A DNA stretch of 64,000 nt from Acidimicrobiaceae bacterium (GTDB lineage Bacteria > Actinomycetota > Acidimicrobiia > Acidimicrobiales > Ilumatobacteraceae), in NCBI GenBank assembly GCA_003569125.1, contig BGOG01000002.1, forward strand, positions 62,001 to 126,000, read 5' to 3'. The position numbers were made by a program, and so were the translations under genes. This document shows positions 28,056-36,651 of the stretch, piece after piece (the first letter of the stretch is position 1; every line of letters starts with the position of its first letter). The notes beneath the pieces are model-generated. The model was not told where the DNA came from, searched no databases, and worked only from the letters and a program-made list of their open reading frames with translations.

Positions 28056-28589
28056 ATGTCACTGTTTCAAAAAGCCATGGATTATTTGGGTCTAGGCGAC
28101 GACGGGTCTTATGACGAGTACGACGATGAAATGCCAGAAGACCCGTATCCGGAAAATCGTCGCGGTGGTGAAGATGATGTTCGGGGTGCCCAAGGCGCGT
28201 TCAAACGCGGTCGTGTGAATGACTTTGACACTTCAGAAGAATTGCGCTCAGAAGATGAAACTCGCAGAGTGCGAGAGCGCGACGACTCTGGTGTCACGAT
28301 CAGACCAACAGTTGGTCGTCGAAATGACGCGAGTGTTCGAACGATATCTCATTCGACGACGCCAATAACCGTACAGCCTCAGACCTATGAAGAGGTCACC
28401 GGAATCGTCGATCATTTCAGAAAGGGCACTCCAGTAATTATGGACCTGCAAAATACTGATGCTCGAATAATGCGTCGAATTGTTGATTTTGCCAGCGGAG
28501 TTTGTTACGCCCAAGGTGGAGCGATTGAGAAAGTCAGCTCGGGCGTGTTTATGATGAAGCCTTCTGGTGCGCGAGTCATTCGCGGCTAG
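28056..28589 (+). CDS. sepF: SepF, FtsZ membrane anchor
   Basis: A 177-residue protein that polymerises, binds the FtsZ tail and tethers it to the membrane. The N-terminal amphipathic anchor is MSLFQKAMDYLGLG. A highly acidic then mixed linker (YDEYDDEMPEDPYPENRRGG) follows. The C-terminal SepF domain spans about residues 95-177: PQTYEEVTGIVDHFRKGTPVIMDLQNTDARIMRRIVDFASG and ending IEKVSSGVFMMKPSG. It is intact. Actinobacteria that lack FtsA and ZipA depend on it. Confidence 0.95.
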   Translation: MSLFQKAMDYLGLGDDGSYDEYDDEMPEDPYPENRRGGEDDVRGAQGAFKRGRVNDFDTSEELRSEDETRRVRERDDSGVTIRPTVGRRNDASVRTISHSTTPITVQPQTYEEVTGIVDHFRKGTPVIMDLQNTDARIMRRIVDFASGVCYAQGGAIEKVSSGVFMMKPSGARVIRG

Positions 28590-28610
28590 AACTAGTCGAA
28601 AGTTTCAAAT

Positions 28611-28865
28611 ATGCGGATGCTTCTTTGTAATGCAGTCTCACTATTTACGATGATGATCATTGTTCGAGTAGTGCTTTCATGGTTTCCTTCGACAAGCGGA
28701 GGGTTCATCGCCCAAGTTTCTTATTTTGTGGGTCGGATCACAGAACCAGTTTTGGGTGCCGTGCGTCAAAAATTGCCCCGAACTGGGGCCATTGATTTTT
28801 CGGCATTGGTTGTTTTGTTGTTCCTGCAGATTGTTGTGCAGGGCATGATCTTAAAATGTAATTAG
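28611..28865 (+). CDS. yggT: YggT family membrane protein
   Basis: An 84-residue protein with two hydrophobic helices (LLCNAVSLFTMMIIVRVVLSWF and IDFSALVVLLFLQIVVQGMIL) separated by a short conserved loop with ITEPVLGAVRQKLPRTGAIDFSAL, the YggT signature. Its role is not defined; it is part of the sepF neighbourhood in Actinobacteria and Firmicutes. ATG start 21 bp after sepF and 3 bp before ileS. Confidence 0.88.
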   Translation: MRMLLCNAVSLFTMMIIVRVVLSWFPSTSGGFIAQVSYFVGRITEPVLGAVRQKLPRTGAIDFSALVVLLFLQIVVQGMILKCN

Positions 28866-28868
28866 CGC

Positions 28869-31800
28869 GTGTCTTACCCGCAAGTAGAACCTCAACCAAA
28901 CTTTCCGTTACTAGAGTCTCGAACTTTAGAGTTTTGGAAGCAAGACAGAACTTTCGAAGATTCTGTCGAGTTGCATCAGGCTGGTAATAACGGCGAAAAC
29001 GAATATGTTTTTTATGACGGGCCGCCATTTGCAAACGGTCTGCCACACTACGGTCACTTGCTGACGGGTTTCGTTAAAGACGCGGTGCCCAGGTATCGCA
29101 CGATGCGCGGTCAGCGAGTTGAGCGTCGATTCGGTTGGGATTGTCACGGACTTCCGGCCGAAGCCGAAGCCGAGCGCCAACTTCAAATCTCTGGGCGACA
29201 GGCGATCACAGATTTCGGCATCGACAAGTTCAATGAATATTGTCGAAGTTCGGTATTGCAGTACACCAGCGATTGGGAGCGATACGTAACACGCCAAGCA
29301 CGCTGGGTTGACTTCGAAGACGACTATAAGACGCTCGACACTCCATACATGGAGAGCGTGATGTGGGCGTTCAAAACACTGTGGGACAAAGGTTTGGTTT
29401 ACGAAGGCTTTCGAGTTTTGCCATACTCGTGGGCACTCGAGACGCCACTTTCGAATACCGAAACTCGAATGGATGACGCATACCGTCAGGTGCAAGACCC
29501 TGCATTGACCGTTGCGTTCGAATTAGAAACCGGTGAGTTTATTCTTGCCTGGACAACCACCCCTTGGACCCTGCCATCGAACTTGGCTTTGGCTGTTGCG
29601 GCTGATGTCGACTACGCAGTTATCGAGCATGAGGGTAAAAAATTAATCCTTGCGGCAGAACGGCTTGCTTCCTATGAGCGAGAATTTCCTGAGCCGATTG
29701 TTGTAGCGATGCTCAAGGGCGCCGATTTGCTCGGGCGAAAATATAAACCGCTGTTCGATTATTTCGCTGCACATCCGAATTCATTTCGAGTGATCGCAGG
29801 TGATTTCGTGACGACGGAAAACGGCACCGGAGTGGTGCACTTGGCGCCCGGTTTTGGTGAAGATGACCAACGTGTTTGTCAAGAAGAAAATATCGAACTC
29901 GTCGTGCCGGTTGATTCGCGCGGATGTTTTACGAGCGAAGTCAAAGACTATGAAGGTCAATTGGTTTTCGATGCGAACCCAGCAATTATCAGAGAACTGA
30001 AAGATCGTGGAGTGGTTGTTCGCCATGAGACTTACGATCACGCTTACCCCCATTGTTGGCGTACGGGCAAACCTTTAATTTATAAAGCCGTCGGCTCGTG
30101 GTTCGTAAAAGTTACGGCGATCAAAGAACGCATGGTCGAGTTGAACCAGCAGGTCACTTGGGTGCCCGACCACTTGAAGAACGGCAGTTTTGGAAAGTGG
30201 CTCGAAAATGCCCGAGACTGGACAATTAGCCGCAATCGTTTCTGGGGTTCGCCCATTCCGGTTTGGCGTAGTGATGATCCCGAATATCCCCGCATTGATG
30301 TTTATGGCAGTCTCGAAGAACTACGAAGAGATTTTGGTGTCGATATTCAAGAGTTGCACCGACCAACGATCGATGAACTTGTGCGCCCTAACCCAGACGA
30401 CCCAACGGGCAAGTCGACGATGCGCCGCGTGCCCGAAGTTTTAGATTGTTGGTTCGAGAGCGGATCTATGCCGTTTGCGCAAGTTCATTATCCGTTTGAG
30501 AATCAAGAGTGGTTTGAGAATCATTATCCAGGTGACTTTATTGTCGAGTACATCGGTCAAACTAGAGGGTGGTTTTACACCTTGCATGTTTTGGCGACGG
30601 CGCTTTTTGATCGTCCTGCATTTCTTAATTGTGTAAGTCATGGCATCGTGTTGGGCGAAGATGGCGCAAAGATGTCAAAGAGTTTGCGTAATTATCCAGA
30701 CCCGATGAAGGTGTTCGATAGTCATGGTGCCGACGCGATGCGTTGGTATTTGTTGTCGTCTTCTATTTTGAGAGGCTCTGATTTTGCGGTCACCGAAGAT
30801 GGAATGCGCGACACGGTCCGTCAAGTTTTGTTGCCGCTTTGGAACAGTTGGTACTTTCTCACGCTGTACTCAAATGCCGAGTCGCTGACCGGAAAGTTTG
30901 ATACAACCAGCGACAATGTCTTGGATCGCTACATTTTTGCAAAATTGCGTGACTTGGTTTCTGATACGACGAAAAGTTTCGATAAGTACGATTTGTTCGC
31001 GGCATGTGCAGAAATCAGAACATTTTTGGATGTTTTGACCAATTGGTACATCCGCCGAAGTAGAGATCGATTTTGGTCCGGCGACATAGCGGCGATCAAC
31101 ACCTTGCATTCGGTTCTGCACGTGCTTACACGTGTTGCAGCCCCCTTGTTGCCCCTAATTACTGAAGAAATATTCCGTGGGTTGACCGGTGAGCGCAGTG
31201 TCCATCTGCAGCCATGGCCGACCCTTGAATCGTTGCATCAAGATGATGCGCTTGTGGCATCAATGGATCGTGTTCGCGATGTTTGTTCAACTACTTTGTC
31301 GCTTAGAAAAGTTCATGGTCGCCGCGTGCGGCTTCCGTTGGCGAGGTTGATAGTCGCGACGTCTGACTCGGCTGGTTTGCGCCAATTCGCCGACGTGATA
31401 TCAGATGAAGTCAATGTTCGAGCCGTTGAGTTCACCGATGACGTGTCAGCAGTTGCGGCCTTTGAGTTGCAAGTAGTGCCGAGCATTGTCGGCCCGAGAC
31501 TCGGCGCCAACACACAAAAAGTAATTGTCGCCGTCAAAAAGGGCGAATGGAAGCGAAGCGGCAACGTTGTGACTGCCGGCGGGATCGATCTGTTTGAAGG
31601 TGAGTACAGTCTGAAACTTGTTCCGAAAAGTGCTGGTGCCAGTGCGACCCTAAATAGTTCTGAAGGCGTGGTCGTTCTTGACATCGAATTGACACCCGAC
31701 CTTGAAGCCGAAGGTTTGGCACGTGACTTGATCAGGCTGATTCAACAAATGCGACGCGAAGCCGGCCTAAATGTCTCTGATCGAATCAAGTTACAACTTG

Positions 31801-31955
31801 GTTTGCCAGGCGAATTTGCCAAGCAGGTTACAAGTCACTTCGAGACAATCAAAATTGAAACTTTGGCATTAGAAATCGAACTCGTTGAAAATCAAACTCC
31901 GAACACCGACCTAGATGGTGTTGGTTTATTTGTTTCTCTCGATGTGTTATCGTAA
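28869..31955 (+). CDS. ileS: isoleucyl-tRNA synthetase, eukaryote-like type
   Basis: Charges tRNA-Ile with isoleucine. A 1028-residue intact class I synthetase with the HIGH equivalent PHYGH at residues 59-63, the long [17 protein letters not shown] start, [13 protein letters not shown], the editing domain including the [13 protein letters not shown] motif, and KMSKSL at about 601-606. The sequence around HIGH is the eukaryote-like (type 2) form, which is linked to mupirocin tolerance in other bacteria and is usual in actinobacteria. GTG start at 28869, 3 bp after yggT. In Streptomyces, divIVA sits between yggT and ileS; it is not here. Confidence 0.95.
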   Translation: MSYPQVEPQPNFPLLESRTLEFWKQDRTFEDSVELHQAGNNGENEYVFYDGPPFANGLPHYGHLLTGFVKDAVPRYRTMRGQRVERRFGWDCHGLPAEAEAERQLQISGRQAITDFGIDKFNEYCRSSVLQYTSDWERYVTRQARWVDFEDDYKTLDTPYMESVMWAFKTLWDKGLVYEGFRVLPYSWALETPLSNTETRMDDAYRQVQDPALTVAFELETGEFILAWTTTPWTLPSNLALAVAADVDYAVIEHEGKKLILAAERLASYEREFPEPIVVAMLKGADLLGRKYKPLFDYFAAHPNSFRVIAGDFVTTENGTGVVHLAPGFGEDDQRVCQEENIELVVPVDSRGCFTSEVKDYEGQLVFDANPAIIRELKDRGVVVRHETYDHAYPHCWRTGKPLIYKAVGSWFVKVTAIKERMVELNQQVTWVPDHLKNGSFGKWLENARDWTISRNRFWGSPIPVWRSDDPEYPRIDVYGSLEELRRDFGVDIQELHRPTIDELVRPNPDDPTGKSTMRRVPEVLDCWFESGSMPFAQVHYPFENQEWFENHYPGDFIVEYIGQTRGWFYTLHVLATALFDRPAFLNCVSHGIVLGEDGAKMSKSLRNYPDPMKVFDSHGADAMRWYLLSSSILRGSDFAVTEDGMRDTVRQVLLPLWNSWYFLTLYSNAESLTGKFDTTSDNVLDRYIFAKLRDLVSDTTKSFDKYDLFAACAEIRTFLDVLTNWYIRRSRDRFWSGDIAAINTLHSVLHVLTRVAAPLLPLITEEIFRGLTGERSVHLQPWPTLESLHQDDALVASMDRVRDVCSTTLSLRKVHGRRVRLPLARLIVATSDSAGLRQFADVISDEVNVRAVEFTDDVSAVAAFELQVVPSIVGPRLGANTQKVIVAVKKGEWKRSGNVVTAGGIDLFEGEYSLKLVPKSAGASATLNSSEGVVVLDIELTPDLEAEGLARDLIRLIQQMRREAGLNVSDRIKLQLGLPGEFAKQVTSHFETIKIETLALEIELVENQTPNTDLDGVGLFVSLDVLS

Positions 31956-31989
31956 TTTTTAAAATTCAAGAGAAACGAAAGATATAGCA

Positions 31990-32300
31990 ATGGTCGCTAA
32001 AAAAAGTCGAAGAAAAAGTCCAGTCTGAAAAATACCAAAAATGCAAAAAAGAAGCCAGGCAAGAAGAAGTCTGCTGTAAAAACTAAGAAAAAGACAGCTA
32101 AGAAATCAGCCAAGAAATCAGCCAAAAGAAAAACCGTCAAGAAAACGGCCAAGAAAAAAACCGTCAAGAAAGAGACAGCCAAAAAGAGCTCGGACGAGCC
32201 CAATATCGCCCTGGCCGCAGCGGCAATTCTTGATGCCGAAAGTTTCGTTGCCGAAGTCAAACAGGCAGACGAAATTGTGTCTGTTGATACGCCAGAGTAA
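31990..32300 (+). CDS. hidden Lys-rich histone-H1-like small protein (frame break near the start)
   Basis: The gap after ileS is not empty. ATG 31990 starts MVAKK and, if one A is restored in the A7 run at 31999-32005, a frame opens to the TAA at 32298-32300. That gives about 103 residues: a tail of 70 residues almost entirely Lys, Ala, Thr and Ser (KKTAKKSAKKSAKRKTVKKTAKKKTVKKE), then a short acidic C-terminus SSDEPNIALAAAAILDAESFV. This resembles histone-H1-like bacterial nucleoid proteins; DNA binding is inferred from charge only. The next gene begins with a similar KKKTVKKKAAKK stretch. The ORF track missed it because of the break. Confidence 0.65.
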
Positions 32301-32387
32301 ATTTCAACGTTTACCCCTTTTGATCGGCTACCGTAAGGCAGTCAAATTGGTGGCTCCGGTTTCGGGTTCGCTTGGGAGGTATTGGTA

Positions 32388-33500
32388 GTGGCTTCAAAGA
32401 AAAAGACTGTCAAAAAGAAGGCGGCTAAAAAATCTGGTCAGGTGGGTGCTATAAAGCGGGCTTCATCAAGCAAGAAAACCAAGAAAACCGGTTCTAAGAA
32501 GAAGCTGGACACAGGCGCCAAGAAGAAGCTCGAACTCAAGAAGAAGCTCGAACTCAAAAAGAAGCTTGAACTCAAGAAGAAGCTCGAACTCAAGAAGAAG
32601 CTTGAACTCAAGAAGAAGCTTGAACTCAAAAAGAAGCTTGAACTCAAAAAGAAGCTTGAACTCAAAAAGAAGCTCGAACTCAAGAAGAAGCTCGAACTCA
32701 AAAAGAAGCTTGAACTCAAAAAGAAGCTCGAACTCAAAAAGAAGCTCGAACTCAAGAACAAACTTGAGAAAAAGGCCCGCGAAGCAGCACTTAAGGCCGT
32801 CAAGCGTCAACGCGAAGTCGAAAAGCGTGCCGCGATGGTTGCTAAAGCCCGTGCCTTAAAAGAAAAGCAAAAAGAAGCGGTACGTGTTGCCAAAGAGCGC
32901 GCGAAACTAAAAGCCGAGCAGATCGCCGAGCGTTTAGCACTGCGTGCCGCCAAAGAGAAAGAAAAGCAGGCGATTAAGGCTGCGCGCGAAGCAGAGAGGG
33001 CGGCGAAGTTGGCCGCACGTGAGGCTGAACGGCTTGCCGAGATCGAAGCCAATCGAAAACCTGTTGCTCCGCCGAAACCGCCAATTATTAAAGGTGTAAT
33101 GCAGGACGGTATTACTCCGACAAAAGAATTTAATTTCGAATTCTTGCTTTCACAGCGCGAAATGCTTTTGGCAGAGCGTCGTAACCTTCTTGGGCAAGCA
33201 GATCGCCTAGAAAGTGAAGCGAATGCAATTGTTGAAAACTCAGAAATGGGTGATGTGCAATTTGACGACGAGGGCGGCGAAGGCGACACGATGGTTGTCG
33301 AGCGTGAGCGTGATTTAACTCTCTCGGCATCGGCGCGTCAAACAGTTGAAGAGATAGATGATGCTCTCAAGCGAATTGAGACAGGCGACTATGGCTACTC
33401 AGGTAGATCAGGTTTGCCGATTCCGCGTGAGCGTTTGAAAGCCTTGCCTTGGACAACGGAGCTTGTACAAGAGCGTGCCGGCGGCATTGGTTCTTATTAG
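32388..33500 (+). CDS. TraR/DksA-like protein with Lys-rich repeat arm, no zinc Cys
   Basis: A 370-residue protein in three parts. Residues 1-44 are Lys-rich (SKKKTVKKKAAKK). Residues 45-122 are 13 tandem KKKLEL units. A long charged Ala/Lys/Glu helix (about 125-225) and the C-terminal DksA/TraR domain follow: a coiled-coil hairpin FLLSQREMLLAERRNLL and VEEIDDALKRIETGDYGYSGRSGLPIPRERLKALPW. In DksA the turn after YG carries zinc Cys pairs; here they are Ser and Gly, and no Cys is present in the whole domain. GTG 32388 is chosen because GGGAGG at 32374-32379 lies eight bases upstream. Position before lspA matches other actinobacteria. Role probably binds RNA polymerase or DNA; unproven. Confidence 0.8.
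   Translation: MASKKKTVKKKAAKKSGQVGAIKRASSSKKTKKTGSKKKLDTGAKKKLELKKKLELKKKLELKKKLELKKKLELKKKLELKKKLELKKKLELKKKLELKKKLELKKKLELKKKLELKKKLELKNKLEKKAREAALKAVKRQREVEKRAAMVAKARALKEKQKEAVRVAKERAKLKAEQIAERLALRAAKEKEKQAIKAAREAERAAKLAAREAERLAEIEANRKPVAPPKPPIIKGVMQDGITPTKEFNFEFLLSQREMLLAERRNLLGQADRLESEANAIVENSEMGDVQFDDEGGEGDTMVVERERDLTLSASARQTVEEIDDALKRIETGDYGYSGRSGLPIPRERLKALPWTTELVQERAGGIGSY
32520..32753 (+). repeat. 13 tandem 18-bp repeats coding KKKLEL
   Basis: Thirteen in-frame units of AAR-AAG-AAG-CTY-GAA-CTC. Units differ only at synonymous third positions (AAG/AAA, CTC/CTT), so the peptide KKKLEL is invariant. A partial unit KNKLEK follows. The Lys/Glu spacing at i and i+4 predicts a long, rigid, positively charged single helix. 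The complementary strand therefore has long false ORFs rich in SSFFL or FELLFE. Confidence 0.95.
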
Positions 33501-33527
33501 AACCACAAAAACTCAACCGATTAGTTT

Positions 33528-34013
33528 ATGAACGACGCGCCAGAGCGTAACAGCGCATCAAAATCGGTCGCCTATGTGTTGATGGCGATAATTATTTTTT
33601 TTGATCAATCAACTAAGCATTGGTCGCTTAATGCACTCAGTGCTGGAAAAACGATCAAAATATTTTGGACTCTGCAGTTAAATTTAGTCTTTAACTCGGG
33701 CATGGCTTTTTCACAAGGACAAGGTGTCGGGCGAATCATCGGCGTGTTGGCGATCGGCGTCGTAATCGGGTTGTTGATCTCGTTACGTAAGCCGATGTCT
33801 CTGGTGACGACAATTGGCACCGGTCTGTTGGTTGGTGGTGCTTGCGGAAATATTTTAGATCGAATGTTTCGCGGTAACGGTTGGATGAGCGGTGCCGTCG
33901 TCGATTTTATTGACCTACAGTGGTTTCCTGTTTTCAATGTTGCCGATTCTGCCGTAACGATTGGGGCAGGATTTTTGATATTGGGTGCATTCAATGCAAG
34001 GTCGAGAGCATGA
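33528..34013 (+). CDS. lspA: lipoprotein signal peptidase (signal peptidase II)
   Basis: An integral membrane aspartyl protease that cuts signal peptides of prolipoproteins after lipidation. The 161 residues contain four helices, VFNSGMAFSQGQGVG, the GGACGNILDRMFR motif, and the catalytic Asp pair in VVDFIDLQWFPVFNVADSAV. It is intact. It would process lipoproteins such as the DUF3048 protein encoded at 57.4-58.5 kb. Its stop overlaps rluD by 4 bp (ATGA). Confidence 0.94.
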   Translation: MNDAPERNSASKSVAYVLMAIIIFFDQSTKHWSLNALSAGKTIKIFWTLQLNLVFNSGMAFSQGQGVGRIIGVLAIGVVIGLLISLRKPMSLVTTIGTGLLVGGACGNILDRMFRGNGWMSGAVVDFIDLQWFPVFNVADSAVTIGAGFLILGAFNARSRA

Positions 34014-34948
34014 TTGACGAAGACAAAAAGCGAATTATCGATGAGACAATTGTTTCGTCGTTGGTAGGTCAACGCGTAGACCGAGTGATTTCACTTGTCG
34101 CAGATATTCCGCGAGCGGCAGCCTCACAGATAATTGATGCAGGTGCGGTGCTATTGGATGGCGTAGTGGTCAAAGCAGGAAAGATCAAAGTCACCGAAGG
34201 TCAGCATTTGGTCATCGACCTGACGATGCTTCCTGAAAAGCAATTGCCTGCAGCCGAGCCAAAAATTAAAATTGATGTGGTTTACGCCGATGACGACTTG
34301 ATCGTCATCAACAAGCAGGCTGGCATCGTCGTGCATCCTGGAGCAGGCAATCCCACGGGCACGCTAGTTAACGCAGTGCTTGCGGTGTATCCAGAAATAG
34401 CGTCAGTTGGTGATGTCTATCGACCTGGTGTCGTTCATCGACTTGACGCCGGCACCACAGGGTTGATGATCATGGCTCGTACTGCCCGTGCATACGACTC
34501 ACTGGTAGACGCGCTTTCGCGACGAGTTGTTGTGCGGCGATACTTGGCGCTGGTTTGGGGCGAGATGAGTGCGCCGAGTGGTGTGATTGACGCCCCACTT
34601 GGCCGTGACCAACGAGACCCGACGCGGATGGCAGTCGTTGCCGGAGGAAAAACAGCGCGAACCAATTACGAAGTTCGTCAGGCGTTCAGTTCGCCAGTGA
34701 GTTGTTCGCTTCTTGAGTGTGGTTTAGAAACTGGTCGCACTCACCAAATTCGCGTGCACTTGGCAACCCTCGGCCACAGTGTTGTGGGCGATGTCGTTTA
34801 CGGCGGTGCGCGCAGTGTGTTGTCTTCACCACGGCCGATGTTGCATGCGATGACTTTAAAGTTCGACCATCCGGTCACTGGTATCGAGATGCGGTTTGAC
34901 GCCGAGATTCCAGCCGATTTCGCGTCAATTTTAAAGAAGTGTTCTTAA
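34010..34948 (+). CDS. rluD: RluD-family 23S rRNA pseudouridine synthase
   Basis: Converts specific uridines in 23S rRNA to pseudouridine. The protein has an N-terminal S4 domain (GQRVDRVISLVADIPRAAASQIIDAGAVLLDG) and the catalytic core with HRLDAGTTGLMIMARTARAYD, where the Asp is the nucleophile, and LETGRTHQIRVHLATLGHSVVGD. ATG 34010 is preferred to the track start 33920, which would read the end of lspA in another frame; 34010 gives the standard ATGA overlap. It ends only 3 bp from the convergent Rrf2 gene. Confidence 0.93.
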   Translation: MIDEDKKRIIDETIVSSLVGQRVDRVISLVADIPRAAASQIIDAGAVLLDGVVVKAGKIKVTEGQHLVIDLTMLPEKQLPAAEPKIKIDVVYADDDLIVINKQAGIVVHPGAGNPTGTLVNAVLAVYPEIASVGDVYRPGVVHRLDAGTTGLMIMARTARAYDSLVDALSRRVVVRRYLALVWGEMSAPSGVIDAPLGRDQRDPTRMAVVAGGKTARTNYEVRQAFSSPVSCSLLECGLETGRTHQIRVHLATLGHSVVGDVVYGGARSVLSSPRPMLHAMTLKFDHPVTGIEMRFDAEIPADFASILKKCS

Positions 34949-34951
34949 TTA

Positions 34952-35398
34952 TTATTTTTTAGCGACCGGCCAAGAGGCTTCACCATTCGAAATCGCGGCG
35001 ATATTTTCGAGCGTGTATTTCGTGAGATGCTCGCGCATGTAGTCGCTCGCCAAATGCCAAACTGCCAAGAGCACACATTGCCCATCGTGATCGCACGAGC
35101 CGTCGGTGTGGGGTTCGCCGAAATCTCCAACAGAGATCGGGCCATCCACTGCTGAAATGATTTCAGAGAGATAGATTTCGCTGGCAGGTCGGGCGAGCAC
35201 ATAGCCGCCCCCAACTCCGCGCTTTGATTTAACCAGCCCGGCGCCTTTAAGGGCAAGCAAAATTTGCTCTAAGTAAGGTTGGGGAAGAGCGGTGCGAGTC
35301 GCGATATCGCGCACCGATGTTGGACCATCCTCGTTTTGGTGCAGACGCAAAGACAGAAGCGCTCGACACGCATAATCGCCTCGAGTTGAAATTCGCAC
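34952..35398 (-). CDS. Rrf2 family transcriptional regulator
   Basis: A 148-residue winged-helix regulator. It begins VRISTRGDYACRALLSLRLHQ, then the recognition region TSVRDIATRTALPQPYLEQILLALKGAGLVKSKRGVGGGYVLAR. The sensor loop has SCDHDGQC (Cys-x5-Cys), which is two of the three Cys used for Fe-S binding in IscR and NsrR; the third expected Cys is absent, although another Cys lies near the N-terminus. It could hold a redox-sensitive cluster with mixed ligands, or none. GTG at 35398 fits the family; the track ORF is extended by 26 residues. It points toward the divergent phosphodiesterase-like gene, 80 bp away. Confidence 0.85.
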   Translation of the reverse strand: MRISTRGDYACRALLSLRLHQNEDGPTSVRDIATRTALPQPYLEQILLALKGAGLVKSKRGVGGGYVLARPASEIYLSEIISAVDGPISVGDFGEPHTDGSCDHDGQCVLLAVWHLASDYMREHLTKYTLENIAAISNGEASWPVAKK

Positions 35399-35478
35399 GC
35401 CTATATCGTACGCCAGTTTTTGATGCCTAAACTCGCTGTCAATAGCGAAGCCTTGAACTATTGTCTTTGAACACAATC

Positions 35479-36624
35479 ATGACGGATAAATTAACGCCTC
35501 AAATATCGCATCAAATATCAAATAGACCGCGCCTGCCGTCGTATAACTCAGGTTGCATCACGGGCATTATTCCGGCTCTGCTCGGACCGTCTGGCACCAA
35601 AGAGATTCCGAGTTGGATGCCAAGTTGCGTTCAGGGTGCGCGCCAAGTCGTGTTGCTGGTGATCGACGGCCTTGGCTGGCATCAGTTGCAAAACAACCTC
35701 GTGCATTGTGAAACACTTTCGTCGATGCAAGGTTCTTCGATCACGACTGTTGCACCAACGACAACGGTGAGTGCATTGACCTCAATTACGACGGGCTTGG
35801 CACCAGCAGAACATGGTCTCGTCGGGTATCGAATCGACATGGGTGGTCGAGTGATGCAGATGCTCAAGTGGGGTGATGAAAAAGGTGATCTACGAAATAT
35901 GTATTCGCCCGATCTAATTCAGCCGTGCCCGCCGTTTATGGGAGCGAGCGTTCCGGTTTTAAGCAAAGCCGAATTAGAGGGTTCGGCGTTTACGCAGGCA
36001 CATTTGCGCGGTGTGCGACCAAAGGGTTGGCGCGCGGCTTCTAGCATCGCCGTTGAGGTCGGAGAGTTATTGCGCGCAGGTGAAAAATTTATTTATGCGT
36101 ATTACGACGGTGTCGACAAGATTGCTCACGAGCGCGGCTTCGGCGCTTTCTACGAAGCCGAGTTGCGCAGCGCCGATGCGCTCGTTGCAAACATCAAACA
36201 GGTTCTCGTTTCCGGGTCGGTGCTGTTGGTTACCGCTGATCACGGGCAGGTAATGGTCGGAAAGAATACATTGCCGCCACACGCCGATGTTCTGGCGATG
36301 ACGGCCTATCAGTCGGGTGAAGGTCGGTTTCGTTGGTTGCACGCGCGAAACGGCACCGAAGTTGAATTGCTTTCACGCGCAACACAGCATCACGGTGATC
36401 GCGCATGGGTCGCGAGCAAAGAACAAATTATTGATGAGCAATGGCTCGGTCCAAGACTTGGCCCTGCAACTCGAAAGCGACTCGGAGATGTTGCCCTTGT
36501 GCCAAGAGACGCAATCAGTTTTGATGATCCTGCCGACACGGGCGCATATATGTTGCAATGTCGTCATGGTGCACTGACGGATGATGAACTTGATGTACCG
36601 TTGCTTGCTGTTACCGGAAACTGA
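35479..36624 (+). CDS. alkaline phosphatase superfamily protein (type I phosphodiesterase/nucleotide pyrophosphatase)
   Basis: A metal-dependent phosphatase or phosphodiesterase of 381 residues. The fold markers are VVLLVIDGLGWHQL (first metal Asp), SITTVAPTTTVSALTSITTG with the likely catalytic Thr, YAYYDGVDKIAHERG, and LLVTADHGQVMVG (metal Asp and His). No signal peptide is seen, so it acts inside the cell. Its natural substrate is unknown. ATG 35479 is preferred to TTG 35461. It is followed 27 bp later by bpa, an arrangement I believe is common in Acidimicrobiia. Confidence 0.85.
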   Translation: MTDKLTPQISHQISNRPRLPSYNSGCITGIIPALLGPSGTKEIPSWMPSCVQGARQVVLLVIDGLGWHQLQNNLVHCETLSSMQGSSITTVAPTTTVSALTSITTGLAPAEHGLVGYRIDMGGRVMQMLKWGDEKGDLRNMYSPDLIQPCPPFMGASVPVLSKAELEGSAFTQAHLRGVRPKGWRAASSIAVEVGELLRAGEKFIYAYYDGVDKIAHERGFGAFYEAELRSADALVANIKQVLVSGSVLLVTADHGQVMVGKNTLPPHADVLAMTAYQSGEGRFRWLHARNGTEVELLSRATQHHGDRAWVASKEQIIDEQWLGPRLGPATRKRLGDVALVPRDAISFDDPADTGAYMLQCRHGALTDDELDVPLLAVTGN

Positions 36625-36651
36625 TAAGTCTGATAAGTTACGAGGCCCAAT

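Noticed and set aside
31997-32260. Minus-strand 87-codon ORF that looks like a hydrophobic peptide
   Set aside because: It is the complement of Lys-rich codons (AAG/AAA read as CTT/TTT). The plus-strand frame is a better gene.
32520-32753. Tandem 18-bp units considered as a CRISPR-like array
   Set aside because: Units are contiguous without spacers, and are in frame inside a coding region.
32438-32810. Minus-strand ORFs of 114-121 codons rich in SSFFL or FELLFE
   Set aside because: They are exact shadows of the KKKLEL repeat array of the plus-strand gene, with no start signals or plausible protein composition.
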